From positions 186,001-250,000 of the forward strand of contig NZ_FTLX01000002.1 in NCBI RefSeq assembly GCF_900156125.1: 64,000 nt of DNA, written 5' to 3'. The DNA is from Domibacillus enclensis (lineage in GTDB: Bacteria; Bacillota; Bacilli; Bacillales; Domibacillaceae). The notes beneath the pieces were generated by a model. The model did not search any database. It was not told where the DNA came from and worked only from the letters and a program-made list of their open reading frames with translations. The position numbers and the translations under genes are program-made. Below, piece by piece: positions 18,419 to 26,738 of this stretch (positions are counted from its first letter, which is position 1; every line of letters starts with the position of its first letter).

Positions 18419-19750
18419 ATGAACATTTCCGTTGTTGGTACTGGATATGTTGGATTGGTGACGGGAGTGGCACTTTCACACATTGGCCATACTGTGACAT
18501 GTATTGATATTGATGAAATGAAGGTAGAAAAAATGCGCCAGGGCATATCACCAATTTTTGAACCGGGTCTGGAAGAATTAATGGTCGAAAATACGGAAGC
18601 CGGACGCTTGTTTTTTACAACAGATCATCTTAAAGGCTTCTCTAAAGCAGAGGTTGTGTATATTGCAGTCGGCACACCAGAAAAAGAAGATGGGTCTGCA
18701 AACTTAATGTACATTGAACAGGTTGTGAAGGACATTGCGGCACATGTAGATCATGACCTAATTGTTGTGGTGAAAAGTACGGTGCCGGTTGGAACAAACC
18801 ATTATGTAAAAGAACTTCTGGATGACCAGGTTCGAGAAGGTGTCCGAATTGATGTTGTGTCTAATCCGGAATTCCTGCGGGAAGGCTCATCTGTTTACGA
18901 TACATTCAACGGAGACCGTATTGTCATTGGCGCTGATCATTCGGAAGCAGCTGATGTAATTGAAGAAATCAATAAGCCATTTGGTGTGCCGGTTTTTAAA
19001 ACGGATATTAAAAGTGCAGAAATGATTAAATATGCGTCCAATGCCTTTTTAGCAACGAAGATCAGTTTTATCAATGAGATTGCAAATATTTGCGGGAAGC
19101 TCGGGGCAGATGTGGAAAGCGTTGCGAATGGTATGGGTATGGATAAGAGAATCGGCTCCATGTTTCTAAATGCGGGAATTGGTTACGGTGGATCTTGTTT
19201 TCCGAAGGATACAAAAGCGTTAACGCAGATAGCAGCTAATATCGATCACGACTTTGAACTATTGAAGTCCGTTATTAAAGTAAATAACAATCAGCAGGCG
19301 TTTATGATGAATCAGGCAAAGGAAAGATTCGGTGAGCTGGCTGGTAAGCAAGCAGCAGTGCTTGGACTGGCGTTTAAGCCGAATACTGATGATATGCGTG
19401 AGGCCGCGTCCATTGTGTTATGTGAACAGCTATTAAATCAAGGGGTAGCTGTAAAAGCCTATGACCCCGTTGCGATGGACACCGCTCGTAAGGTGATTCC
19501 AGAGGATGTTCAATTTGTTTCGAGTCCTGAAGAAGCATTAAAAGAGGCGGATTTTGTTTTTATTGTAACGGAGTGGCAGGAAATTCAAGAAATTCCTTTA
19601 GCTTCGTACATTAAGTGGATGAAGACACCCGTGTTATTCGATGGCCGTAACTGTTACGCGCTTAAGGAAGTTCGAAAGCATTCGATTGAATATCACTCTA
19701 TCGGGCGCCAGCCCGTTTTAAATTATGAAGCTGTAGGAAATGTAAAATAA
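18419..19750 (+). CDS. ugd: UDP-glucose 6-dehydrogenase
   Basis: A 443-residue UDP-glucose/GDP-mannose dehydrogenase family protein. It has the NAD motif GTGYVGLVTGVALSHIGH (residues 7-24), the STVPVGT and NPEFLREGSS motifs and the catalytic cysteine in GGSCFPKDTKAL (Cys260). It oxidises UDP-glucose to UDP-glucuronate for the polymer. The nearest functional relatives (TuaD, YwqF) are tyrosine-phosphorylated and activated by BY-kinases such as that encoded at 3783. GGAGAGGG precedes the ATG. Specificity for UDP-glucose over GDP-mannose is favoured by the neighbouring galU and by the GDP-mannose already being used for fucose. Confidence 0.93.
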   Translation: MNISVVGTGYVGLVTGVALSHIGHTVTCIDIDEMKVEKMRQGISPIFEPGLEELMVENTEAGRLFFTTDHLKGFSKAEVVYIAVGTPEKEDGSANLMYIEQVVKDIAAHVDHDLIVVVKSTVPVGTNHYVKELLDDQVREGVRIDVVSNPEFLREGSSVYDTFNGDRIVIGADHSEAADVIEEINKPFGVPVFKTDIKSAEMIKYASNAFLATKISFINEIANICGKLGADVESVANGMGMDKRIGSMFLNAGIGYGGSCFPKDTKALTQIAANIDHDFELLKSVIKVNNNQQAFMMNQAKERFGELAGKQAAVLGLAFKPNTDDMREAASIVLCEQLLNQGVAVKAYDPVAMDTARKVIPEDVQFVSSPEEALKEADFVFIVTEWQEIQEIPLASYIKWMKTPVLFDGRNCYALKEVRKHSIEYHSIGRQPVLNYEAVGNVK

Positions 19751-19762
19751 GGAGGCGTCAGT

Positions 19763-21151
19763 ATGAAACTTGTTTTATTATCTGGGGGCTCTGGCAAACG
19801 TCTATGGCCGCTTTCAAATGATACGCGTTCCAAGCAGTTCTTAAAGGTGCTTGAAGGGAATCATGGAGATAAGCAGTCGATGGTGCAGCGTGTATGGAGC
19901 CAGCTGGAAGAAGAAGGTCTGGCTGAGGCTTGTGTAATTGCGACATCGAAGCTGCAGCGGGATATGATTCATGCACAGGTGGGAGAAGAAACACCATTAA
20001 TTATAGAACCAGAACGCCGCGATACGTTTCCGGCGATTGCGCTGGCTGCTTCTTATTTGCACTCTGTGGTTAAGATGGACGAGGAAGAAGCGGTGGCGAT
20101 TTTGCCGGTTGATCCTTACGTGGAAAACGCATTTTTTAGCCGCGTGAGGGAGCTTGAGGGTGTACTGGATCGTTCGGGTGCAGATCTTGCATTGATTGGT
20201 GTGGCACCAACGTATCCGTCATCTAAATATGGTTATATTATTCCGGAAGAAGCAAAGCTTGGTGAAGAATTTTATAAAGTAAGCTGTTTTACGGAAAAGC
20301 CGAGTGAAGAAGAGGCGCAGCTTCTGATTGAGCAGAATGCGTTTTGGAATTGCGGTGTTTTTGCGTTTAAGCTCGGGTATGTGCTGGATATTTTAAGAGC
20401 CAAACAATGGCCTGTAGAGTATGAGGCGCTGCTTGCAATGTATGCGGAGCTTCCGAAAATCAGCTTTGATTATGAAGTAGTCGAGAAGGCTGCGCATATT
20501 GCAGTGCTCCCTCATGAAGGGTATTGGAAGGACCTTGGTACCTGGAATACCCTTACAGAAGAAATGGCAACAACTCAGATCGGTAAAGGTGTACTGAGTA
20601 AAGATTCGGTAAATACACATCTGGTCAACGAATTGGATATTCCGGTCACGGTGATTGGGACAACAGATATCGTTGTCGCAGCGAGCCCTGATGGAATTCT
20701 GGTAGCGGATAAAGCATCCAGTCCAAAGATCAAAGAGCTGATCAGTGCGTTTGACCATCCACCGATGTATGAAGAGCGTTTGTGGGGCTGGTCGCGCACA
20801 CTGGATTATGCAAAGTATGAAGATGGCGAAGAAATGGTGACGAAGCGTATTTGCATTTTAAAAGGGAAGAATTCGACGTATCATTATCATAACTTGCGCG
20901 ATGAAGTCTGGACCATTGTGCGCGGTGAAGGAGAGCTTGCGCTGGATGACTCACTTGTCCGTGTGAAGGCGGGCGATATTGTTCATCTTCCAGCAGGAAA
21001 GAAGCATGGTATTCGTGCGATTAAGGAATTAGAGTTTATTGAGGTGCAGACAGGATCAGGGATTAGCGATGAAGACTTTTTCCGTCTTTATTTTGAGTGG
21101 GGCGATGTGATTAAGCATATCAACCAGTCTGAGCCTAGAATCTTTACGTGA
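19763..21151 (+). CDS. manC: Mannose-1-phosphate guanylyltransferase / mannose-6-phosphate isomerase
   Basis: A 462-residue bifunctional type II enzyme (ManC/AlgA/CpsB). The N-terminal nucleotidyltransferase has LSGGSGKRLWPLSNDTRSKQFL and CFTEKPS; the C-terminal cupin has TVVRGEGELALDD, HLPAGKKHGIRA and LEFIEVQTG, the isomerase part. It forms GDP-mannose, the precursor of the Gmd/Fcl pathway encoded at 7359-9411. No phosphomannomutase is present in the window, so mannose-1-phosphate must come from elsewhere. AAGGAGGCG lies upstream of the ATG. It is the last gene of the locus and is followed at once by a terminator. Confidence 0.94.
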   Translation: MKLVLLSGGSGKRLWPLSNDTRSKQFLKVLEGNHGDKQSMVQRVWSQLEEEGLAEACVIATSKLQRDMIHAQVGEETPLIIEPERRDTFPAIALAASYLHSVVKMDEEEAVAILPVDPYVENAFFSRVRELEGVLDRSGADLALIGVAPTYPSSKYGYIIPEEAKLGEEFYKVSCFTEKPSEEEAQLLIEQNAFWNCGVFAFKLGYVLDILRAKQWPVEYEALLAMYAELPKISFDYEVVEKAAHIAVLPHEGYWKDLGTWNTLTEEMATTQIGKGVLSKDSVNTHLVNELDIPVTVIGTTDIVVAASPDGILVADKASSPKIKELISAFDHPPMYEERLWGWSRTLDYAKYEDGEEMVTKRICILKGKNSTYHYHNLRDEVWTIVRGEGELALDDSLVRVKAGDIVHLPAGKKHGIRAIKELEFIEVQTGSGISDEDFFRLYFEWGDVIKHINQSEPRIFT

Positions 21152-21184
21152 GAGGGAATGCGAGGCCCCTCTCACTTTCTTTTC
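21148..21184 (+). terminator. Terminator at the end of the polysaccharide locus
   Basis: GTGAGAGGG (21148-21156) pairs with CCCTCTCAC (21167-21175), followed by TTTCTTTTCT. The manC stop codon lies inside the 5' arm. Confidence 0.88.
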
Positions 21185-21248
21185 TATATAGAAAGGAGAT
21201 AAGAGTTTACAACTGAATGTGAATCATTGAACATGAAGGTGGTGGATT

Positions 21249-22622
21249 ATGCGCAAGAAGAAGAAAAGGTGGTTGAGGGATTTACCAAGCATTATATACT
21301 TACCTCTTTTTGAATTTTCTAAAGTCTATATCATTGTTCTCTTATTAATTTTATTCGGAATGAATTCAGGGATCTCTCATGCGTTCCCTTCAATAGATCT
21401 TGACGCTTTTTCGGGGTTTATAAAAGAGGTTTTATCTCACCGTATCAAGTATGAAACATTCAGTGTCTTTTTAACGAATTATATCGTTTCCATGGCTGAA
21501 GTGGTTTTTCGTCTGCTGTTTATTGTTCTATATGCTGTATTTTTCAATTTCCTGATAGGTTTTTTCTTATTCTTGAATAAAGAAAGACTCTCAAAAATTG
21601 ATGAAGGAGCGGTTTTGAGACTATTTTCAGATGAATTTTTTTTTATGGTTAGAATGATTATTGTTGGATACTGGTTTCAATTCATCCAAAATGAATCTGT
21701 ACTTTGTTATTTGGTTTTAGTTTATTTAGGTATGACGGCTTTAATCTTCTTTATAAATTATAAACAAGAAGGATTTTCCTTTCTAATAAATCGTTCGACT
21801 TATTGGACTCGCTTGATTCATCTTCCTGTACTGCTCATAGGGGCTGTCCTCCTGACGATTTCGGATAACTGGTCGGTTGAATTATTTGGCCTTTTTTTGT
21901 TACTGGTATTTCTATTGCTTGAATTTATACTCATCCTATTTGTATTAGGAATGGCGGCCCTTCGCTTGACTTTAAAAAGTGCAGAAGAAGGAAAACAAGA
22001 AATTAGGATGAAATTTAAACATAATAATGAGTTGAGAAGGAAAAAACTTGCTTCATACATTCAATATCGGAATCGGACAAACGTAAGATTATCATTTTAT
22101 CTTTTGATGATTCTGTTTTCCGGCTTATATATGTATGCCTTTTTTCTGGTTTATACAAATACAAGTGTAGAGAACTTTACGGCTTCTATTACGACCGTGC
22201 TCAATATTTTCACTTGGTTTATGGTGCTTCGTTTTTTTGCCCGGGCTTTTGAAATTGTAAAAGCGTTTATTGGGGATGTATTATCCAAAGAAACGAAGGA
22301 AACAAGCCTGGATGGAAAGGACCGGCTTTCATTGGCTATTCACAGCTTGCTGGAAATGGTTCTTCTTGTGACTGTAATCCGAATTGGTCACACTCTTACA
22401 ATTGAATATATCCATCTTAAGCAAATGCTAGAGCCGGTGGGGGTTTTCACTATGGCACTTCAGCAGTTCTTTTCCAGTATTGCAGTGGCAGCGTTTAATA
22501 TATCTTATTCAACAGGTGACCCTTTTCTGTTTGAAGTTGTCCATATTGTCCAGCTGATTGTCAGTTTATCATTGATTACGCTGTCTATTGCTTCTTACCT
22601 ATCGTATAAAGAAAAAGAATGA
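21249..22622 (+). CDS. Multi-pass membrane protein of unknown function
   Basis: A 457-residue, strongly hydrophobic protein with a basic N-terminus (RKKKKRW). Hydrophobic segments lie near residues 25-42, 85-109, 130-170 (two), 187-205, 211-237, 282-302, 313-330 and 430-450, with a charged cytoplasmic-type stretch at ~243-278. I recognise no family or catalytic motif. It follows the polysaccharide terminator and has a GGTGGTGG ribosome binding site. It might serve the cell envelope, but nothing in the sequence shows this. Confidence 0.75.
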   Translation: MRKKKKRWLRDLPSIIYLPLFEFSKVYIIVLLLILFGMNSGISHAFPSIDLDAFSGFIKEVLSHRIKYETFSVFLTNYIVSMAEVVFRLLFIVLYAVFFNFLIGFFLFLNKERLSKIDEGAVLRLFSDEFFFMVRMIIVGYWFQFIQNESVLCYLVLVYLGMTALIFFINYKQEGFSFLINRSTYWTRLIHLPVLLIGAVLLTISDNWSVELFGLFLLLVFLLLEFILILFVLGMAALRLTLKSAEEGKQEIRMKFKHNNELRRKKLASYIQYRNRTNVRLSFYLLMILFSGLYMYAFFLVYTNTSVENFTASITTVLNIFTWFMVLRFFARAFEIVKAFIGDVLSKETKETSLDGKDRLSLAIHSLLEMVLLVTVIRIGHTLTIEYIHLKQMLEPVGVFTMALQQFFSSIAVAAFNISYSTGDPFLFEVVHIVQLIVSLSLITLSIASYLSYKEKE

Positions 22623-22745
22623 GCAGCCACAGAAACGGCTTTGAAATAAAAATGAAGCAAAATAGATCATTCCCAATGCTTGTTCTTGTTAGAGAATGAA
22701 AAAAGCAGTAAGATTCTTTTATAAGAACGAATGAGGTGATATCCA

Positions 22746-22904
22746 ATGTTATACGGTGAGCTTCTGTATAAGTGGATAAACCGTAAAATCAGTGTGCGCG
22801 AGATTTATGACTATGTAGGTGTAACGATTACGCAGAGAGAAGCGGAAGATATTATTTCAACGGAGCAGAACGATTCAGGCGACGAGGACTATTCATCTAT
22901 GTAA
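22746..22904 (+). CDS. Small 52-residue hypothetical protein
   Basis: A short open frame with a strong AATGAGGTGAT ribosome binding site 6-8 bases before the ATG and a terminator 19 bases after its stop. The product begins MLYGELLYKWINRKISVREI and ends in an acidic tail (STEQNDSGDEDYSSM). It is soluble, helical and acidic at the C-terminus, with no recognised family. Site, spacing and terminator make it a believable gene; no homology could be checked. Confidence 0.65.
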   Translation: MLYGELLYKWINRKISVREIYDYVGVTITQREAEDIISTEQNDSGDEDYSSM

Positions 22905-22922
22905 CCAGTTTTCAAATGCATG

Positions 22923-22957
22923 AGAAGCGAATCTGTTGATGATTCGCTTCTTTTTTT
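22923..22957 (+). terminator. Rho-independent terminator
   Basis: AGAAGCGAATC (22923-22933) and GATTCGCTTCT (22941-22951) form an 11-bp stem with a 7-base loop, followed by a T-run. It ends the small gene at 22746 and separates it from the convergent regulator. Confidence 0.92.
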
Positions 22958-22960
22958 GTG

Positions 22961-24106
22961 TTATACGCGTGGTGAATCTGAGTACTTTGCTTTAGCGGTC
23001 GATTTACGAATGATCAGCTTTGGTGAGATAAAGACTTTTTTGCGCTTTTGAGCCGGGTTTTGTATAGCAGACACTAATAGCTTGACGGCTTCTTCACCAA
23101 TAGAGTGTCCCTGCTGCTGGACACAGGATGGTGGTGTAGCAAAGAGATCGGCTTGTGCGTAATCGTCGAATAGGATTAAAGACAGGTCGTCCGGGATACG
23201 GAGACCGAGTTCTGATGCAGTCTCTATAATTTCAAGACGAGGCGAAACGGAAAAGATGGCGGACATCTCTGGATTTTTTTCGATAAAGTCCTGAACCTTC
23301 CGTTTGTTTTCTTCTCGTTGCTCTGGACTGTCCTCTGACCGGTATAAATCAAGAAGCTGCAGTTTATGGTCAATGGAAATTCCGGCGTCGGTGAGTGCTT
23401 TTTCGTACCCTTGAATCCGGTCTTCTATGCTGGTTGTTCCCAGGTGATGTGTGGATACCAGACCGATTTGACTGTGGCCCATCTTTAGTAAGTATTGAAC
23501 GGCCTCATACGAGCCAAGAAAATTATCAGAGCACACACTGTTTGCTTCAATTCCACGAAAATACCGGTCGATTAAAACGAGTGGAAAATCCTGCAAAGTA
23601 AGCTTGAGCACTTCTTCATTGTATGTTTCTCCTTCAACCGGGTAAATGATGATCCCATCCACACCCATTTCCATCGCTCGTTTAACAATCTGCTGTTCGT
23701 TTTCCTGTGAATCATCTGTCTGAAATAAAAGCATTTGATAGCCTGCTTTTGAAAGCAACGATTGGATTCTTGCAAAGATCGCTGTTGTTAACTCACTGTT
23801 CAATACGGGCACAAGACAGGCGATTAACTTAAATTGCGGCTTTTTTTTAGCTGTTGCCGTCACTTCATAAATGGAAGGCTCTCCAAGTGTACTGGATGAG
23901 ATAAAGGACCCTTTGCCTTGAATCCGATAAATCTGTCCTTCTTCTACTAAGCTGTCTAATGCTTTTTTAACTGTGATTCGGCTGACGCTGAATTTATCGG
24001 CCAGTTCGTTTTCAGAAGGAATCTTTTGATCAGCCTTCCATTCTTTTTCTTGAATAAAATCTAAAATGTACTGTTGCACCTGCTTATATAAGGGAGTACG
24101 GATCAT
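22961..24106 (-). CDS. GntR/LacI-type sugar-responsive transcriptional regulator (AraR-like architecture)
   Basis: A 381-residue chimeric regulator. Residues 1-70 are a GntR winged helix (YKQVQQYILDFIQEKEW, KIPSENELADKFSVSRITVKKALDSL, GQGSF-type wing). Residues ~90-370 are a periplasmic-binding-protein-like LacI domain (IARIQSLLSKAGYQMLL, GVDGIIIYPV, LIDRYF, DDLSLILFDDY). B. subtilis AraR has the same layout. It is divergent from the mannoside ABC operon and probably represses it, with a mannoside or mannose as inducer; that is inference from position and from the operators at 24133-24287. The ATG is at 24106 on the - strand with an AGGAGG-like site. Confidence 0.9.
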   Translation of the reverse strand: MIRTPLYKQVQQYILDFIQEKEWKADQKIPSENELADKFSVSRITVKKALDSLVEEGQIYRIQGKGSFISSSTLGEPSIYEVTATAKKKPQFKLIACLVPVLNSELTTAIFARIQSLLSKAGYQMLLFQTDDSQENEQQIVKRAMEMGVDGIIIYPVEGETYNEEVLKLTLQDFPLVLIDRYFRGIEANSVCSDNFLGSYEAVQYLLKMGHSQIGLVSTHHLGTTSIEDRIQGYEKALTDAGISIDHKLQLLDLYRSEDSPEQREENKRKVQDFIEKNPEMSAIFSVSPRLEIIETASELGLRIPDDLSLILFDDYAQADLFATPPSCVQQQGHSIGEEAVKLLVSAIQNPAQKRKKVFISPKLIIRKSTAKAKYSDSPRV

Positions 24107-24132
24107 GAAATGACCTCCTTCGATTAATGACT

Positions 24133-24158
24133 AGTTGTAATATAACAAATATACAACT
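24133..24158. promoter_or_regulatory. Candidate operator near the regulator's own promoter
   Basis: Inverted repeat AGTTGTA (24133-24139) and TACAACT (24152-24158) with a 12-base spacer, in the divergent promoter region 27 bases upstream of the regulator start. It could be an autoregulatory site. Confidence 0.45.
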
Positions 24159-24194
24159 TAAATATTATTTTGTAAATAATCTGATTTTTTGAAA

Positions 24195-24231
24195 ATAAAG
24201 CGTTTACATTTTTGAAATTAGATGGTAATAT
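24195..24231 (+). promoter_or_regulatory. Promoter of the mannoside operon with overlapping cre-like box
   Basis: TTTACA at 24203-24208 and TAATAT at 24226-24231 have a 17-base spacer, and TGG before the -10 makes it an extended promoter. ATAAAGCGTTTACA at 24195-24208 matches 12 of 14 positions of the CcpA cre consensus with a perfect core, and would place CcpA over the -35 box. Confidence 0.6.
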
Positions 24232-24246
24232 TCGATGTATGACAAG

Positions 24247-24287
24247 TTGAACATACAAGTAGTAAGTTGTTTAGGTTGTATGTTCAA
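24247..24287. promoter_or_regulatory. Paired candidate operators downstream of the mannoside promoter
   Basis: TTGAACATACAA (24247-24258) and its exact reverse complement TTGTATGTTCAA (24276-24287) are separated by 17 bases. Each 12-mer is itself an imperfect palindrome of the form TTGWAY-RTWCAA, as expected for a dimeric repressor. Centre-to-centre distance is 29 bases. They lie just after the predicted transcription start, suiting repression; in RNA the pair could also form a hairpin. Confidence 0.55.
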
Positions 24288-24339
24288 TGGAAGCTTTTGC
24301 GTTCAAGATGGGAAAGAAAATCGAAAAGGGGAGATTTTT

Positions 24340-25728
24340 TTGAAAAAGTCAACGCGCAAGAAGTTAGGAATGGGGTTGTTGCTTCCTTTGACTCTGGTCG
24401 TGTCTGCCTGTGGGAGCAGTGAATCTGGATCTGGGGGAGAGACACAAACGGAAGATGGCAAAGAAGTGATTGAAATTGCATACCGGGATTTTGGCAGCGC
24501 GAATGTAGGCTTAAGAGAATGGATGGATGAGGTAAAGGCAGACTTCGAAGAGGAAAACCCGGATGCTCAAGTAGACTTCATGCCGATTCAGGCATCGGAA
24601 GGCGATTTCTTTGCGAAGCTGGCATTGATGGTAAAGTCCAGCGAAACAGCGCCGGATGTTGTGACAGAAGATACGTTTATGATCAATTCAGATGCGATGG
24701 CAGGCAACATTGCGCCGCTTGATGAGTATATAGAAGGCTGGGAAGACTGGTCGAATTTTAATGAAACGGTGAAGCAGGGCGTTACAGCTAGTGATGGCAG
24801 TGTATACGGCGTCCCGTACAGTACGGATACACGTGGATTATGGTATAACACTAATTTATTCGAGCAGGCAGGAATTCCTGTTCCTTGGGAGCCGAAGTCA
24901 TGGGAAGAAGTAATGTCGGCAGCGGAGAAGATTAAAGCAGAGGTGCCGGAGGTTGTTCCTTTCTGGGCGAATTCCGGTAAAGCAACAGGAGAAGCAACGA
25001 CAATGCAAACATTTGAGATGCTTTTGTATGGAACAGAGGATGAACTGTACGATCAGGAAAGCGAGAAGTGGATTGTCAAAAGTCAGGGCTTCCTTGATTC
25101 ACTGGCCTTTATTGATGATATTTACCAAAATGACCTTGGGCCGGAACTGTCTCAAGTATTAACAGGGAAAGCCGGAGATATCGTTCAGACGGAGATGATG
25201 CCGAATGAGCAGGTCGGGATTGTATTAAATGGAAACTGGGTGCCGGGGGTTTGGCGTGAAGACGGTCCTGCACCTTGGCCTGAAGGGACAGACGTTTACA
25301 AGTTAGCGCCGATGCCTACACAAGAAGGGCAGGAGCCGGGCTCCACTTCTATGTCTGGCGGGTGGGCTCTCTCTATTCCGGAGCAGTCGGACAGCAAGGA
25401 TCTGGCATGGGAATTCATCCAAATGGCGACGGATAAAGAGCACAGCAAAACGTATATCTTGAAGCAGGGTGATTTAACAACGAGAACCGACCTTGCTGAA
25501 GATCCGGAAATTGTTGATAAGCCGGGCAGTGTGGCGAAGGAGGCCACTGCGCTCATTGATAACACTCACTTCAGACCGAGTGTGGATCAGTATCCAGCTG
25601 TGTCAACGAAGATCCAGGCAGCTGTGGAATCCGTTGTAACCGGCAGTCAGTCCCCGGAAGAAGCGATGGAGCAGTATGCGAATGAAGTCACCCGCCTTGT
25701 AGGTGAAGACAAGGTGATGGAGAAGTAA
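24340..25728 (+). CDS. Sugar ABC transporter substrate-binding lipoprotein
   Basis: A 462-residue extracellular solute-binding protein (family 1, MalE/MsmE type). Residues 1-23 are a lipoprotein signal with lipobox VSAC (Cys24), followed by a Ser/Gly linker. The body has the usual family pattern (WMDEVKADFEEENPDAQVDF, APDVVTEDTF, GVPYSTDTRGLWYNTNLFEQAG, GNWVPG, SMSGGWALSIPEQS). It should capture alpha-mannosides or manno-oligosaccharides outside the membrane for the permeases at 25790 and 26739. The TTG at 24340 has GGGGAG 6 bases upstream. The importer's ATPase is not encoded here; a shared MsmX-type ATPase is the likely partner. Confidence 0.92.
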   Translation: MKKSTRKKLGMGLLLPLTLVVSACGSSESGSGGETQTEDGKEVIEIAYRDFGSANVGLREWMDEVKADFEEENPDAQVDFMPIQASEGDFFAKLALMVKSSETAPDVVTEDTFMINSDAMAGNIAPLDEYIEGWEDWSNFNETVKQGVTASDGSVYGVPYSTDTRGLWYNTNLFEQAGIPVPWEPKSWEEVMSAAEKIKAEVPEVVPFWANSGKATGEATTMQTFEMLLYGTEDELYDQESEKWIVKSQGFLDSLAFIDDIYQNDLGPELSQVLTGKAGDIVQTEMMPNEQVGIVLNGNWVPGVWREDGPAPWPEGTDVYKLAPMPTQEGQEPGSTSMSGGWALSIPEQSDSKDLAWEFIQMATDKEHSKTYILKQGDLTTRTDLAEDPEIVDKPGSVAKEATALIDNTHFRPSVDQYPAVSTKIQAAVESVVTGSQSPEEAMEQYANEVTRLVGEDKVMEK

Positions 25729-25737
25729 TGGCAGCGG

Positions 25738-25761
25738 GCTGCTTTGCTTCGGCAGAGCAGC
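25738..25761 (+). other. Intercistronic hairpin after the binding-protein gene
   Basis: GCTGCTTTGC (25738-25747) pairs with GCAGAGCAGC (25752-25761) around a TTCG tetraloop, with one G-T wobble. No T-run follows, so it is not a terminator; such hairpins between binding-protein and permease genes stabilise the upstream mRNA. Confidence 0.75.
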
Positions 25762-25789
25762 TACATTCTGATCAAGAAAGGAGTATGTT

Positions 25790-26722
25790 ATGAATGCACG
25801 TCTTCAGAATACAAAGTCTGCCGCTAAGATGAGCGGGGCTTCTTTTAATAAGAATCGGAACAATTCATCGCTGCGGGCCATCTTCTTTTTACTTCCTTCA
25901 TGGATCTTGCTGTTAATTTTCTTTGTAGGTCCGATCTTATTAACTTTTTATTTCGCCTTTACGAATATGTCCTTAACGGGTGCGGCTGCTCAAAATGTCG
26001 AGTTTGTAGGCTTTCAGAATTTCACCTCCATGTTTGCGGATCCCAATTTCCGTTTAAGTGTCATGAAAACAATTGTCTTCCTCATTTTCTCTGCTGTTGT
26101 CGGACAGCAGGTGCTCGGTTTTATCATTGCGATTTTAATGAGGGAGCGGAATCGTGCCTTTAGGCGGGTGATTGGGATGATCGTGCTGGCCGGCTGGGTA
26201 ACGCCTGAAATTGTCGTTGCGTTTACTTTTTTCGCTTTTCTTAACGATCAGGGAACGCTTAATTCAATTATTGGCATGATCGGCATTGAGCCGATTACAT
26301 GGCTGTACACGTTCCCGATGGTGAGTGTGATCATTGCCAACGTATGGCATGGAACGGCTTTTTCAATGCTTGTGTTTCAATCGGCTCTTGATAATATTCC
26401 GAAATCAGTTGAAGAAGCAGCGGTTATTGACGGGGCTTCCCGGTGGCAGCGTCTTTGGAAGATTACGGTGCCAATGATTAAAGGGCAGATTGTGACAAAC
26501 ATGATTCTCGTTACTCTTCAAACATTAGGTGTGTTCACGCTCATTTATGCGCTGACTGGCGGAGGTCCTGGAATGGATACGCAGACACTTCCTATTTATA
26601 TGTATAATCAGGCCTTTGTAAATTATCAGCTTGGCTATGGCACTGCTATTTCACTGGTTATGCTTCTTATCGGTGTAACAGCCAGCGTCCTTTATATTCG
26701 CGCATTGAAAGTGAAAATTTAA
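25790..26722 (+). CDS. Sugar ABC transporter permease (MalF/UgpA type)
   Basis: A 310-residue permease of the CUT1 carbohydrate family with six membrane helices from ~residue 28. It contains the EAA loop (EEAAVIDGASRWQRLWKITVPMIK) that docks the ATPase, and the conserved GGGPGMDTQTLPIYMYNQAF segment before the last helix. It forms the translocation channel with the next gene product. GAAAGGAG lies about 6 bases before the ATG. Confidence 0.94.
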   Translation: MNARLQNTKSAAKMSGASFNKNRNNSSLRAIFFLLPSWILLLIFFVGPILLTFYFAFTNMSLTGAAAQNVEFVGFQNFTSMFADPNFRLSVMKTIVFLIFSAVVGQQVLGFIIAILMRERNRAFRRVIGMIVLAGWVTPEIVVAFTFFAFLNDQGTLNSIIGMIGIEPITWLYTFPMVSVIIANVWHGTAFSMLVFQSALDNIPKSVEEAAVIDGASRWQRLWKITVPMIKGQIVTNMILVTLQTLGVFTLIYALTGGGPGMDTQTLPIYMYNQAFVNYQLGYGTAISLVMLLIGVTASVLYIRALKVKI

Positions 26723-26738
26723 AAGGAGTTGGAATGAG

